A DNA stretch of 64,000 nt from NCBI RefSeq assembly GCF_023278185.1, contig NZ_CP066356.1, positions 7,246,001 to 7,310,000 of the forward strand. Reading direction: 5' to 3'. A program made the translations under genes and the position numbers. Source of the stretch: Bradyrhizobium elkanii USDA 76 (lineage in GTDB: Bacteria; Pseudomonadota; Alphaproteobacteria; Rhizobiales; Xanthobacteraceae). Below the pieces are notes generated by a model. The model had not been told where the DNA came from, ran no database searches, and saw nothing but the letters and a program-made list of their open reading frames with translations. The first letter of the stretch is position 1, and every line of letters begins with the position of its first letter. Of the stretch, positions 28,901-38,600 are shown piece after piece.

Positions 28901-31387
28901 AAGAGCGACGAATCAAACGGCCATTGGCTGCCGCTTCAGGAAATCAACATCGCCTCACCGGAGGTGAAGGGACTTCTCAATAAGGCGCACCAGGTGGCGA
29001 ATTGGGTGGTCACGTTCGACCGCATCGCCGATCGGCGTCTATTGCAACAAAGCGAGACGCAAGAGCGGCGCATAATCCGCTACTTCACGGCCCCTGGCTC
29101 GGATCACAACGTAATCGTGTCGACGACCGTCGGCGTCGATGAGATTGCCAAGCTCCTTCAGGATCATCTTCAGCCTGTCCTGCCTGGCACGGACCAAGCT
29201 GGACGGACGGCGATTGGCCGCTTAATTCAGCGCGAGTCCGCCGATCTGTCTGGCGAAATCGTTATGCGGGCCGTCCAGCTTCCCAATTCTGCCCTCGAAT
29301 TGATCGGCTTGGTGCTCGCGCGCCGACAAGTGGAACTCCTGCTTGACCAAGACGAGTGCAAAACTTGCTGGTTCTTCGTCGATGAAATAGCGCGCTGGCT
29401 CGATCTCAATAACGAACGCTCCGACATCTTGGCGGTCAGTTTCGTGTCGCAAGCCGGTCAGCGCTTTGTGAGGATGCTCGTCATCGAGTCAAAGTACGTA
29501 GGTACCGCCGCGTTCGCTCCAGCGATGACGAAATCGAAGCGCCAATTGATCAGCACCTATGACAGTTTGAGGACCAAATTCGTCGATATTGACGAGGTAA
29601 TGAGCCCGGAGATCTGGCGACATCGGCTCGCTGACATGCTCGTCGAGCACTTCACACCCTTCGAGCATGTCGCTGGCTTCCCCTTCGAGCGCTGGATCGA
29701 GGAGGTTCGCAACCCGGCGGGGTTACGAATCGAACTGTCGGGCCACTCGATGATCTTCCAGCACGACGACGGTCTGATCACTCCGGACCAACGGCTTGAA
29801 ATTGACGATGAGAGGCCACCAGCCGAGCGCCGGCCGCTACTGCAATGGCTTTTTGGAAAACCTCAGATCACGAGCATGCTGCTCGATCTCGCGAGTGCAT
29901 CTGCCCCTCCGGCAATCGATCATCCGGCCTCCCCGATCACCAAACCAGCAGCAGTGGCGGATACACCGGTTTGCCGTGCCGATGATACCTCCCCGGCACA
30001 GATAGCTTCTCGCGCCGACAGCGATGCGCAGAACCCGCCTGCATTGCCCGTCCTGCAAGAGGAGGAGAGGCCGCCCACAACGATCGTCTCCCCGCCAGCG
30101 GCGAGTTTGAGCGAGGAACGATCCTCCGACCAACCGATGGTGGACGAGAAGCGAACGGGCAGGCCTGGATGGCTGCCTGAGGTCGAAGCCCTGGCGCTAA
30201 AGGTTGCGACAAACACATCTAGCCAAGATGCCCAAGCCAGAGAATGGCTCGATCAGCAGGTAAGTGACTTCCGTCAATCGCTCCAGGCTGAGGGAGCAGC
30301 AGTAGAAATTCAAAAGCAATGGTTAACCCCCAACGCTGGCCTGCTGCGGATCAAAGGAAGCAAGTCGCTGACGATCGACAAGCTCGAGAAGCAACGCACC
30401 AACCTCAAAACCATTCACGGTCTCGACATTATCCGGATCACTGCCGAGCTTGGATCGATCCTCATCGCCTTCCGTCGCCCCTCCAGAAGAGTGCTGCACC
30501 TCGCGGATGCCTGGCTCCGCCGAACGGTCTCGCCCACAGCTCCGGATAGCAACCTGGCGTTCCTGCTAGGTGAGAAGGAGGACGACGGTGAGATGCTCTA
30601 CATGCCCGTGACGGCGCCCTTCAATGGCCAGCCGCAAGTCGCACCACACACGCTTATCGCCGGATCCACCGGCAGCGGAAAAGGCATTCTTGCCGCCAAT
30701 CTGATCCTCGACCTCTGCGCTTTCGACTCGCCTGCATCATGCAGGTTCTACTTGATCGATCCCAAGCAGGGCGCCGACTACATGTGGGCCGAGGATTTGC
30801 CGCATCTGCAAGAGCGCATCGTCGTTGAAATGGACGAGGCTTCCCGCATTTTCGGATCTCTCGTCACTGAGATGGAAGAACGTTATCGGCGCATCACCTC
30901 GAAGAAGTGCAGAAACATCGTCGAGTTCAATCGCGTAGCCGGACCGTCCGAGCAGATGCCTCGCATCTTCGTGTTCCACGACGAGATCTCCGATTGGATG
31001 ATGGACGATCACTATCGGGACAACGTGACGACAACCGCCGCCCGCCTCGGCAACATGGGGCGAGCCGCAGGCATCCACCTGGTCCTGATGGCGCAGCGCC
31101 CGGATGTAACCGTTATGAGCATGCAGCTACGCAACGCTCTCGGAAATCGATTGATCCTGCGCTTAGACGATCAGAAGACATCCGAAATCGCCATGAACGA
31201 GAAAGGTGCTGAGCGGCTCCTCGGTCAAGGTCATATGATCGCGAAGCTTCAAGGTTTGAACGAAAACATGTATGTTCAGGTACCCTTCCTCTCGCAGATC
31301 GACACGGAAGCATTCGCCGCGACGATCAAGGAGGCGTGGCGCAACAGGGGTTTTGTTGCGCAGATGAGGACCTTCGCCGCCGAGTAG
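25961..31387 (+). CDS. sspH: giant FtsK/HerA-like ATPase, restriction component (SspH/DptH-like)
   Basis: This encodes 1808 aa. The first roughly 1350 residues carry no motif I can name. A Pro/Ala-rich linker (about 1310-1400, PPALPVLQEEERPP region) leads to a C-terminal FtsK/SpoIIIE-type motor: Walker A GSTGSGKG near 1567-1574, FYLIDPKQG, Walker B-like IFVFHDEISDW, and the sensor block LVLMAQRPD near the end. The size and a C-terminal FtsK domain are the hallmark of DptH, the putative DNA-translocating partner of DptF/DptG. The start overlaps sspG by 14 bp, with GGAG just upstream. Confidence 0.8.
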   Translation: MSQLDACSLVAQVAAQRVEEMVSDNGNGVRSLLALVGFPNEQTDAIGTLLKGRHSTYEIVVNEVGSNAVAYRNKRRPGSEATIISIPLDELASVEQSLGHVTVVGEPALLAPSEAAAWASIALHSHTVNPSEEILSQLRNVIEGLLKSEVANSATMVGSFVSEVVNLHAGRSGLPIADAVRQSMYLLQLVAPPLDGKSKSIVASANEAKRYFVRARTEFRPYLDLQTPDGKNVGRDNVLKRIEEDAAARPTDLDADMVRDAVRTLVQDRSIRADVWSAAKETVAQFPWEQLEPYFAERRTKPTPSRLGAETLAFFDDEFPGELTEAERELITPLKSETSKAAITDEVRDFFARRRDQIKDNPSLMKRWQRLIFRKEIEDEDLLGGLLRLAERVAIEGADDDLKDPVLHVKLANSEKRSFWTETQNTGLCRYLRDRYRGLKDALGSGVNLDFGKCWDFTLPWDDKDLDVVTSTSKTHTEFQFEGFLVERDQIGGDGGVAKSTLSRASAGKLVWQPPVHSIVTAFSADLDVHVPSRKGNVFIMETRAVAARGKTGRKVVDLRNRSTIVGSFHTSDGALFDPDRDGARIDKCVEATVSRLKDLTILTPTDAEDVANAWNKFAEAYTSALTDFAYGAGLSSTLLFKQADLYGELLQVLATKARAPRCRAELWKAILSIGTVRVTADAASVIVTPWHPLRLAEMAAKARQCGNAIQTIVADRIRSGMSDFVERRVSGFGQSYYGDICFIDDDSGGEPTLGIEVERVGDYGLLQSPVGGAAALLDDSAEDAVRAFEEVSERYLELRPHERDHFSTAIYNADSTELPSLLADALGQKVAGENDFRCELTIMHDDPDRLRRIYREQNERIGRELAGALTTEATRTYLSRLRVGFLSSNPSSAGGRAIDVKPHDLVLLQDTISRLARIAWRRHPENDAANPPTWMEHIPTDIGRRKPFLLGDDSSSVYLTAPSSPPAAQTYIDRIHDFLKSDESNGHWLPLQEINIASPEVKGLLNKAHQVANWVVTFDRIADRRLLQQSETQERRIIRYFTAPGSDHNVIVSTTVGVDEIAKLLQDHLQPVLPGTDQAGRTAIGRLIQRESADLSGEIVMRAVQLPNSALELIGLVLARRQVELLLDQDECKTCWFFVDEIARWLDLNNERSDILAVSFVSQAGQRFVRMLVIESKYVGTAAFAPAMTKSKRQLISTYDSLRTKFVDIDEVMSPEIWRHRLADMLVEHFTPFEHVAGFPFERWIEEVRNPAGLRIELSGHSMIFQHDDGLITPDQRLEIDDERPPAERRPLLQWLFGKPQITSMLLDLASASAPPAIDHPASPITKPAAVADTPVCRADDTSPAQIASRADSDAQNPPALPVLQEEERPPTTIVSPPAASLSEERSSDQPMVDEKRTGRPGWLPEVEALALKVATNTSSQDAQAREWLDQQVSDFRQSLQAEGAAVEIQKQWLTPNAGLLRIKGSKSLTIDKLEKQRTNLKTIHGLDIIRITAELGSILIAFRRPSRRVLHLADAWLRRTVSPTAPDSNLAFLLGEKEDDGEMLYMPVTAPFNGQPQVAPHTLIAGSTGSGKGILAANLILDLCAFDSPASCRFYLIDPKQGADYMWAEDLPHLQERIVVEMDEASRIFGSLVTEMEERYRRITSKKCRNIVEFNRVAGPSEQMPRIFVFHDEISDWMMDDHYRDNVTTTAARLGNMGRAAGIHLVLMAQRPDVTVMSMQLRNALGNRLILRLDDQKTSEIAMNEKGAERLLGQGHMIAKLQGLNENMYVQVPFLSQIDTEAFAATIKEAWRNRGFVAQMRTFAAE

Positions 31388-31393
31388 TGGACC

Positions 31394-33349
31394 ATGCCGG
31401 AGCGCGGTTTCCAGGTCGGCAAGCGCGTCCGGGACGCACTCTACGTTCACCGTGACGCGCTTATCGAGATCGATCCATCGACGCGGGGCGCAGTCGAAGA
31501 GGCGGCTGCGACCGTAGACAATTTCCGTTGGAATGTGGCTCGGATCGAACCAGGTCGCATTGCCCTACTCGAATACGAGGATTTCGAAAAAGAGCATTTT
31601 CCGGCACTGCTGCGTTCAGCGCTCGTAGAACGTGCTTCCCGCACGAGCAAGATCCGAGATTATTCCTCATCAGCCAATCCGCCGATCCTGCATCGGAAAG
31701 AGCTTCTGCTTCCATCGAATCATCCCCGACGCCCCACTTACGCTGCTCTGACCGCCGAGTTGGATCGACGAAACTTGTTTTTCGATAATCACAAGATCGG
31801 ATTTCGTACTGCCTGGCAGCGTCGCCTGGATGAGGCGGGTATCGTCATTCGAAATCACGCGATCGTTCCGTCCGTCACGGACAAGCCGCCCTCGTGCGCG
31901 ATCCACGTCAGCCGTCACAAGACGGCAATACCCCGCAATGGCCTTTCATCTCCGATGCAAATGTTCGCTCGGCACGGCTTTCTTGAGACATTCCCTGACG
32001 TATTCGATTTTGGATGCGGCCAAGGAGATGATCTCCGGGTGCTTGCGCATGGCGGCATCGAGGCCGGTGGCTGGGATCCGCATTTCCGCCCAGACGCAGA
32101 GATTCGACCCGCGGCTCTCGTCAACTTAGGCTTCGTGCTCAACGTCATAGAGGATATCGAAGAGCGCGTCCTGACGTTGAAGAAAGCTTGGGAACTCACG
32201 AGGAAAGTGCTCTCCGTTGCGGTCATGATCGAGGGCCACTATTCGGTGCAGGGGCTGACGCCGTTCGGCGATGGGTTCCTCACGTCGCGCGGCACATTCC
32301 AGAAGTATTTCAGTCCTTATGAACTCCGCGCGTTCGTCCGAGATTCGCTCGGCGTCGAGCCTGTGGCCGTTGCTCCTGGAATCGTGTTTGTCTTCCGCGA
32401 ACCTGACGCGGAACAGGAGTTCTTATTTAGTCGGCGAAGCCGCACGCCATCTCCGATTACTCTCCGGTTGGCGCCGGCCGCGCGAGGCCGCGTCACTCGG
32501 CCAATCGAGCCCCTATCCGAACGTCTACGACCAATCCTGGAGCAACTTTGGGCCAGGTCGGTCCATATCGGGCGGATCCCGGAACGCGACGAGATACCGG
32601 AACTCTACTCGGACCTGGCTAAGTCGAACGTCTCAATCGAGCGTGCGTTTGGCTGGTGCCGCTCGATATTCGATCAAAGCCTTCTGGAAGTCGGCGCAGG
32701 TCGGAGACGGGACGAATTGCTTGTCCACTTCGCGCTCGGGGCTTTCTCCGGCTCACGAGCCTTCAAGACCCTTCCGCTCCCACTGCGCAGGGATGTGAAG
32801 TTACTCTTTGGCAGCTTCGCGACAGCCAAATCGGAGGCGCACCGCTTCTTGTTTTCGCTTGGGGACAATGGGGTCGTGGAGGCCGCATGCCGCTCCGCGC
32901 TCGAGTCGGGCTTACTCAATGGATATGGCGACGGACGCTATCACTTTAGTGCCAAACAGATAGGCGAACTGCCGGCAGTCCTGCGAGGTTTGATCGGCTG
33001 TGCGAGCGTTCTTGTCGGCGACGTCGAGGATGCCGATATTGTGACGCTGAACCTCGCAAAGCGATCCATAGCTTTTCACTATGGTCCCGATTTCTCGGCT
33101 CCCCTTTCGCTCTTCGACCGCGTCACGACTGTCTATCTTCGCGATCAGCAGGTACGGGATCAAATCCTTTCGGACGAAAGCCGGCTCCTCTTTCTGCACC
33201 GATCGCTTTACGAAAGCGACACGCTAAAACGGCAGCAGCGATTGTCGCTCGAGAACCGAATAAGAACTGTGATCGGATCGCTAAACAACTCATCGCTAAC
33301 GGCGCGCTACGGCGATGTCGCCTCCAGCCTGCGCCAGTTTCAAGATTGA
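31394..33349 (+). CDS. DNA phosphorothioation-associated putative methyltransferase
   Basis: This encodes 651 aa and starts 6 bp after sspH. A class I SAM-binding motif appears as VFDFGCGQGDD at about 200-210, with a following acidic GWDPHFRP. The protein matches my memory of the family annotated as a phosphorothioation-associated putative methyltransferase. That family regularly travels with dnd/dpt genes but is not needed for sulphur insertion. The C-terminal 300 residues are unassigned. Substrate is unknown: it might methylate DNA or protein, or protect host DNA alongside sulphur. It is the last gene of the operon. Confidence 0.75.
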   Translation: MPERGFQVGKRVRDALYVHRDALIEIDPSTRGAVEEAAATVDNFRWNVARIEPGRIALLEYEDFEKEHFPALLRSALVERASRTSKIRDYSSSANPPILHRKELLLPSNHPRRPTYAALTAELDRRNLFFDNHKIGFRTAWQRRLDEAGIVIRNHAIVPSVTDKPPSCAIHVSRHKTAIPRNGLSSPMQMFARHGFLETFPDVFDFGCGQGDDLRVLAHGGIEAGGWDPHFRPDAEIRPAALVNLGFVLNVIEDIEERVLTLKKAWELTRKVLSVAVMIEGHYSVQGLTPFGDGFLTSRGTFQKYFSPYELRAFVRDSLGVEPVAVAPGIVFVFREPDAEQEFLFSRRSRTPSPITLRLAPAARGRVTRPIEPLSERLRPILEQLWARSVHIGRIPERDEIPELYSDLAKSNVSIERAFGWCRSIFDQSLLEVGAGRRRDELLVHFALGAFSGSRAFKTLPLPLRRDVKLLFGSFATAKSEAHRFLFSLGDNGVVEAACRSALESGLLNGYGDGRYHFSAKQIGELPAVLRGLIGCASVLVGDVEDADIVTLNLAKRSIAFHYGPDFSAPLSLFDRVTTVYLRDQQVRDQILSDESRLLFLHRSLYESDTLKRQQRLSLENRIRTVIGSLNNSSLTARYGDVASSLRQFQD

Positions 33350-33420
33350 ATGACGGCAGGTCATCTATCAAGGAAACTAGTCAACAATCCAAGCAATCCA
33401 AAATTGCAGTGAGGGGTACC

Positions 33421-33522
33421 ATGTCCGGGACGACATCGATCGAGAACAAACCCGTTTCGCAAAGCTACGGAATCACGCCCAACGAAATTTACAAGGAGCA
33501 GTACGCCATTTTCGAGGCATGA
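33421..33522 (+). CDS. 33-aa open frame, probable split N-terminus of the next gene
   Basis: ATG 33421 follows GAGGGG by about 6 nt. The frame encodes a short polar peptide ending NEIYKEQYAIFEA, and its TGA overlaps the ATG of the next frame (ATGA). The last 15 residues read naturally into the start of the next protein (MNDTLYKIPPLF). A 1-nt difference near 33515 would fuse them, giving a soluble lead-in to a small membrane protein. It could be a frameshift, a sequencing error or genuine coupling. Confidence 0.5.
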   Translation: MSGTTSIENKPVSQSYGITPNEIYKEQYAIFEA

Positions 33523-33857
33523 ATGATACGCTCTACAAGATTCCTCCTCTTTTCACGGGTGTCATCGGCGGCCTTTGGTACTTCGCCGTTCAGAACATCG
33601 CCGAAAAGCCGCTTATAGCGAGTGCGGTCTTCGCGTTCACCGTGATCGCGGCAATCTGCTTTGTAAACGTGATGTCTCGCTTCCGGAAAGCTTTCAACGG
33701 CTACATCAGCAACTTGAACAAGCTCGATGGCGAATTGAAGGTGACGACCAAGGGCGGAAGATTTCATGTCTCTACGATTACCACGATCCAGGTATTGCTT
33801 TGTATCGCCTTCGTCATATCCGTGCTCGGGACTTTCTATCCCCTTTGGAAGAACTGA
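33519..33857 (+). CDS. small three-TM membrane protein
   Basis: This encodes 112 aa. Hydrophobic segments lie at about 9-27 (FTGVIGGLWYFAV), 30-52 (LIASAVFAFTVIAAICF) and 86-110 (TIQVLLCIAFVISVLGTF), with a basic loop between the second and third. It may be the membrane part of a longer protein whose start is in the preceding frame. Small multi-TM proteins with this shape in defence islands can be membrane-disrupting effectors, but I cannot assign a family. Confidence 0.6.
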   Translation: MNDTLYKIPPLFTGVIGGLWYFAVQNIAEKPLIASAVFAFTVIAAICFVNVMSRFRKAFNGYISNLNKLDGELKVTTKGGRFHVSTITTIQVLLCIAFVISVLGTFYPLWKN

Positions 33858-34039
33858 CAAACGGTGATCTACCACACGACTGAGGTCGGGCTCGACTGTG
33901 CTTGGCGTGAATCGTTGACGAGGGTTAGCACCCACTTGGCAAGCGAGAAGATGATGATTGAGGCAATACAATGATCTAGGTACGACACGGCGGCGTGTGA
34001 ACTGCTATTCAAAGCTCAACGTGGAGTGAGGCACCTCTG

Positions 34040-34420
34040 ATGCCGAACGGTCAAAGCTTAAATATCCAGCAGTTTCGCGCGGCCATCGATCGACTCTGCA
34101 ACCCCACGCCCCAGTCCAACCGACTCCCAATGCCGGAGGCCCATGCGGGATTCAAGGCCCAATGGCTGAGCTGGCTCGAGGAATATCTGACGCCGGGCTA
34201 TTACGATCGAAACATCGCCAACGACGATGCCCGCTTTGTCTATCAACATCTAAACAACGGCAGAATGATTGTTTGGCTCAATGAGGCTGCTGGTGAGGAC
34301 CCCCGAATCATATCGGCTGCGATCATCACAATGGATGATCGTGAAACGCCGCAGACTGAAGCCATGTTTGCCCGACGTGTTTTGCCTTGGGAGAGCCTGA
34401 CGAGATTGCTTTTTCGATAA
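34040..34420 (+). CDS. hypothetical protein, 126 aa
   Basis: A soluble, balanced composition with no recognised motif. ATG 34040 is preceded by GGAGTGAGG about 8-10 nt upstream, which supports the start. Aromatic-rich segments (FKAQWLSWLEEYLTPGYYDR) look like a folded domain. It is single, between the small membrane protein and a convergent minus-strand operon. Function unknown. Confidence 0.65.
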   Translation: MPNGQSLNIQQFRAAIDRLCNPTPQSNRLPMPEAHAGFKAQWLSWLEEYLTPGYYDRNIANDDARFVYQHLNNGRMIVWLNEAAGEDPRIISAAIITMDDRETPQTEAMFARRVLPWESLTRLLFR

Positions 34421-34993
34421 CGTCATGACTAAAGATTCTGACTCTCGTTCCTCTTTTTGATCACTGACTTGCTTTTTCGGCTTTCCCAATGCGGCATCAA
34501 GGGGCTCGTGTTGGCGGCCTGGCGCGTGGCGCCGTGAAGAAGGGTGGCGGCCGCAAACTGCGTGCTTTGTCGTTTGCAACCCGCTGGAAATCTCCCTTGT
34601 CCCGGCTGGAGAGTAAGCCATGGCATGAATTGAGCCATCGATGCGGGATCTTCGTGAATTCCGTCTTCCAACAAACTCGGCTGCCGCTGTCTGCCGTCTC
34701 AAGCCAAATCCTTGATGATGAATTGGATGCGGAGTTGTGGCAAAGAGACGCGGGCAGAAAGTTTGTTTACCAAACGTTCAGCGACCGAGCCAGCAGGTCG
34801 ACTACGCTGGTCATTACTGCAGCACTTGGCGAGTCGCTTCCACATCGCGGACGACGGCTGCTCCGTGGACGATGGCCGCTCCGATGCGGCCGCATCCCGC
34901 CGCAACGCACGGTGAGAGACGGTAACCGCTACGCGTCCTTGGGCACCAGCTTGATTTTCGGAGACATGAAGCGCTTGTTCTGGCTGTCCAACT
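34421..34993. other. convergent intergenic region, no gene recognised
   Basis: About 570 bp between the 126-aa gene and the 3' end of the deacetylase gene. Frames on both strands lack ribosome sites and look like noise. T-rich patches just after 34440 might serve as terminators, but no clear stem is seen. Confidence 0.4.
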
Positions 34994-35584
34994 TCATACG
35001 CTCTGCGTAAAGTCGACGAAGCCATGTCCTGCCTGAACGAGCCCATCCAATACGTCAGGCAGCGCCCTGGCGGTCGTCTCGACGACATGAAATAGGAGCC
35101 GCGGCTGACTTGAGGGCGTGTGCTTGAGGTCTTCCTTGATGGCAGCCAGCATGCCCGCCGCCGTCGTTACGCCCTGACTGTCCTTGCTGTCCGCGTTGAA
35201 GTCGCAGTGGCTCAAACTATAGAGCTTGCCGGGACCGCTCAGAATACCTGTAAGCCGCGCCAAGGCGTCGTTCCGTGGCGCGCGCCAGTGCTGCATGGCA
35301 ACATTGGCCTTGTCGAGGACAAGTTGATGCGTGTCTTTGAACTGCTTGAGGATCTGCTGGTCGCTGTAGGAGCCGGTGCCGTTCTTGAGGTGATCCCACG
35401 AATGATTTCCAAGGACGTGCTTGGCATCCAAGATGCTCTTGGCTGCGTCCGGTTTCTGCGCAACTTCCTCTCCGAGCACGAAAAACCCGCCCTTGACCTT
35501 GCGCTTCGCAAGTTCGGCCAGGATCGGAACCAATGCAGTCTGCGCGGGAAGCGGACCGTCATCGAATGTCAGTTGCAGGTTCAT
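34994..35584 (-). CDS. polysaccharide deacetylase (NodB homology domain)
   Basis: This encodes 196 aa from ATG 35584-35582, with GGAGAG about 7 nt upstream; a longer frame to 35800 would overlap the giant gene and lacks support. All NodB motifs are visible: TFDDGP with Asp8/Asp9, NHSWDH with metal ligands His61 and His65, RAPRND with Arg101, the DFNADS block with Asp128, and LLFH with His166. There is no signal peptide, so it acts in the cytoplasm or leaves by a non-Sec route. It would remove acetyl groups from an N-acetyl sugar or related substrate. It is the third gene of the giant-protein operon, 43 bp after the second. Confidence 0.9.
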   Translation of the reverse strand: MNLQLTFDDGPLPAQTALVPILAELAKRKVKGGFFVLGEEVAQKPDAAKSILDAKHVLGNHSWDHLKNGTGSYSDQQILKQFKDTHQLVLDKANVAMQHWRAPRNDALARLTGILSGPGKLYSLSHCDFNADSKDSQGVTTAAGMLAAIKEDLKHTPSSQPRLLFHVVETTARALPDVLDGLVQAGHGFVDFTQSV

Positions 35585-35627
35585 CTCGACTCTCCATGTG
35601 CTGAGCGGCTTACGGGCAATATCGGAA

Positions 35628-38600
35628 TCAGATTGGCTTGAACCCGCCAAGATCGTCGGGGAGCTGCGCCCCTCCCGTTCGATCGAACTTGGCCAGGCTC
35701 GCGCAACCCAGGGGCGAGGCCGATAGCAAGTTCCAATTGAACACGGCGCGGCGCCGCACGTGCCCCTGGGCAAGGTCGTTGAGCAGGTTTGGAAATTCAA
35801 TCACGTCAGGCATCGGCGCCGTCGCAAACAGCGACGTTTCCGCGAGCCACTCGCCGGGTGGGGTCGAGCTGTTGCGAAAATCCGGCCTAACCAGGGATAC
35901 AAGACCGTAGACGCTCGATGGAGCGGCGAATATCGGAGTGTCGACCAGGAGCACTTCGACCCGCAACGGAACGACGTTCTCGTCGTCGGGCACAACGGTG
36001 ATGACAAGCCGGTCGCCTGGCGACAGGGCGGCCGGGTCACCGGCCTTGCGCCCCTCACTATCCCCGGCCTCACGCAGCGAAGCAATGGTGAAAGCGACAG
36101 CCGTGCTCGAGGCGAGCTTCGCCGGGTCCTTGATCCCCTCGATCCGCAGCGCTCGCTGCGGCTGTTCAGCAGGGCCCGGGGTCAGTTTCGGCTGGACCGC
36201 AATGAAGATCTTTAGATCGGCATGCTTGTCGTCGAACTTGGTCCTCTCTCCGAGCTTTTCGATGATCACGCCGGCGGCCAGATGGATGGTGGAGTCCAGG
36301 TCGTATTCCATCCGGTCCGTCGCCAGCATCCACGTCTTCGCGCTCGACCGGATCGAATCGGATTTGGTGGGCGAGGCGAGCTCGCGATCGTAGGCGGGAT
36401 CGCCGAACGCGATCGTGCGCAGCGGCAGACTGAGCTGCGGGGCGTCGCCGTTGGCGAGCAACAGTGGCAACGTCACTATGCGGGCTTCCACGGGCCTTAG
36501 ACGGTCCTCATCGCCGCTACCTGCAACGAGCATCTGCTCCTGCAGCTGATGACCTTGCACCGGCCAGGTTGCAGACGGATCTTCTGGCGAGAGCCTGAAG
36601 GATAATCGTACCGCCGTATCCGGTGCGGCCTCGCGCAATGCTGTCTGCGCGGCAATGATCTGATCGTCTGCGAGCTTGAGGACGAACTCGCCCATAATGT
36701 GCTGGTCGGGAACGATCCGCGCAAACGGGAAACTGCGAGTTCCGACCACGACATCGATCCGTGTGCCGATATCGCCCGCCTGGATCTTTTCTCTGAACCC
36801 ACGCTGCGCCAGTACGTCGGCGATGTTGGGCTCGTTCGGCGCGCTTGCCAACAATCCGAGCGTCCCGTCCCAGCCGGGGCCGATTTCGGCCTCGCTCTGC
36901 GCGATGACCAGGGCCACGCCGTACAACGCGTCGTCTTTGGCATAGCGCAACATCGCCATCGCGCCGGGTGTCGCGAGAAACGTCGTCAGTTCTCCATTCT
37001 CGACGAAGTTCTGCGCAACGAAGGTTCGGCGCCGCCACTCGATGGCTGTGCCCGTCAGCGGCAGCAACGACGATCTGGGATTGCGGGTATTCTGCACGAT
37101 GGACGGGCCACGATGCGCTGGGCGGCCAAAACGCGCGAAGCCCTCGTCGAACGCAGTATCGGCGCCCGGAACGATCAGGCCGAGATGATCGATTCCGACG
37201 ACACCGGCCCGAGCACCCGTCGTGATCATCTCGATGCCACCCGGGAGATATGCCGAGAGGTGCAAGGTGCTATCGCCGCCCGGAACGATCGCACCGTTGA
37301 TCGCCTGCTGGCGCGGCGCACGCGCGCGGGGCGGAAGCAATGACAAGGCGAGATCGGGTGGCGCCAGGGTCGGGTCCTTGCGTTGGTCGCGTCGGCGGAA
37401 CAGCGTCTTGCGGCCAAATGCGAGATAGACCGGATCCTCTTTGCTTTTCGTAGCCTGACGCGCGACTGCAAAAGCGCGTGCCCGGCCGCTCCAGGCCTTC
37501 TCCTTGTCCTGGATCGGCTGCTCGGCTCCAAGCTTGATCGATGGATCGAGAACGATCGCGTCGCGCGCTTGCGGCCAGCCGAGTGAAGGAGACGCGGAAA
37601 GCCACTGCGTGCGATTGCGCAACGCGGCCGCCGCGGACGTGGACGCGCTGATCGGAACGACGCGCATCCTCGCATTGGCCAATGGCGGGCTTTTTTCGTC
37701 AACGCCGGCATAGTCGGCCGCGACCACGGCAAGCGGCGCCGGCGTCCTTGAATAGGCGTGAACCATCACACGGTCGACGTCGCCGGTGTGTGCCGCCGAT
37801 AGGTTGATATCCGCTGCCGGCACGGACATCTGGAACAGCGGGCCCCGTCCGATCACGACGAGTTGCCGATCGGATGAGGCAGGCCGCTGCAGCGCAGGTC
37901 CCTGCCCGACACGCAGGCGCATGCCGAGACTGACATGGCCGGGGCTGCCCAGAACTGTGGTCGCCTGAAGCTCCTGGTTGCGATTCTCCACCAGGCGCTT
38001 GGCGATCCAATCGATGGCGGTAGCGGCGCGCCAGAACACCGGACGATCGTAGCGATCGGCGGGAGCATGCGGATGGCCCGCTATGCTGGCCGGCATGTCT
38101 TCCCCATCCGTCGAAAACGCTTGGTCGGCCACGATGAAGGGCAAGGGAGCGGCTCCGGCCCTTTCCGCGAGCATCGCAGCGATTTCGATCACCGAGCGGC
38201 CGGCGGCGGGGAAGATTTCGCCCGCGCCCGCGATATAGGTTCTGGCGGGATCGGCGTCCTGCGCCGAGACCCGACAGGAGATCGAAGCTCCAGCCTGCGG
38301 GCGCTGGGCAATGTTCAGCGCGGGAACCGATCCTTCGACGACGATCCACGGCAGCGGCAGTGCGACGCCCTGTCCGGCCTGTAACGAGACGTCCACCAAT
38401 GTTGCCCCGGTCATGACCAGTTCCGAAGCGGCGGTGGGATCGAGGTCCGCGAGCGTTGCCTGAATGGCCCGGGTCGGAAATCCCGCGCGCGCCATTCCCC
38501 GCCGTACGATACCGGCGGCCGCGATGTTGTTCCGCAGTTTTGCCTCGTTCCGGTACCGCGGCGCGAACGCATAGGAGGGCTCGTCGACCTCGTAATCGGG

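Noticed and set aside
35585..35800. N-terminal extension of the deacetylase
   Set aside because: It overlaps the giant gene; the NodB motif begins at the sixth residue from the ATG at 35584, which has its own ribosome site.
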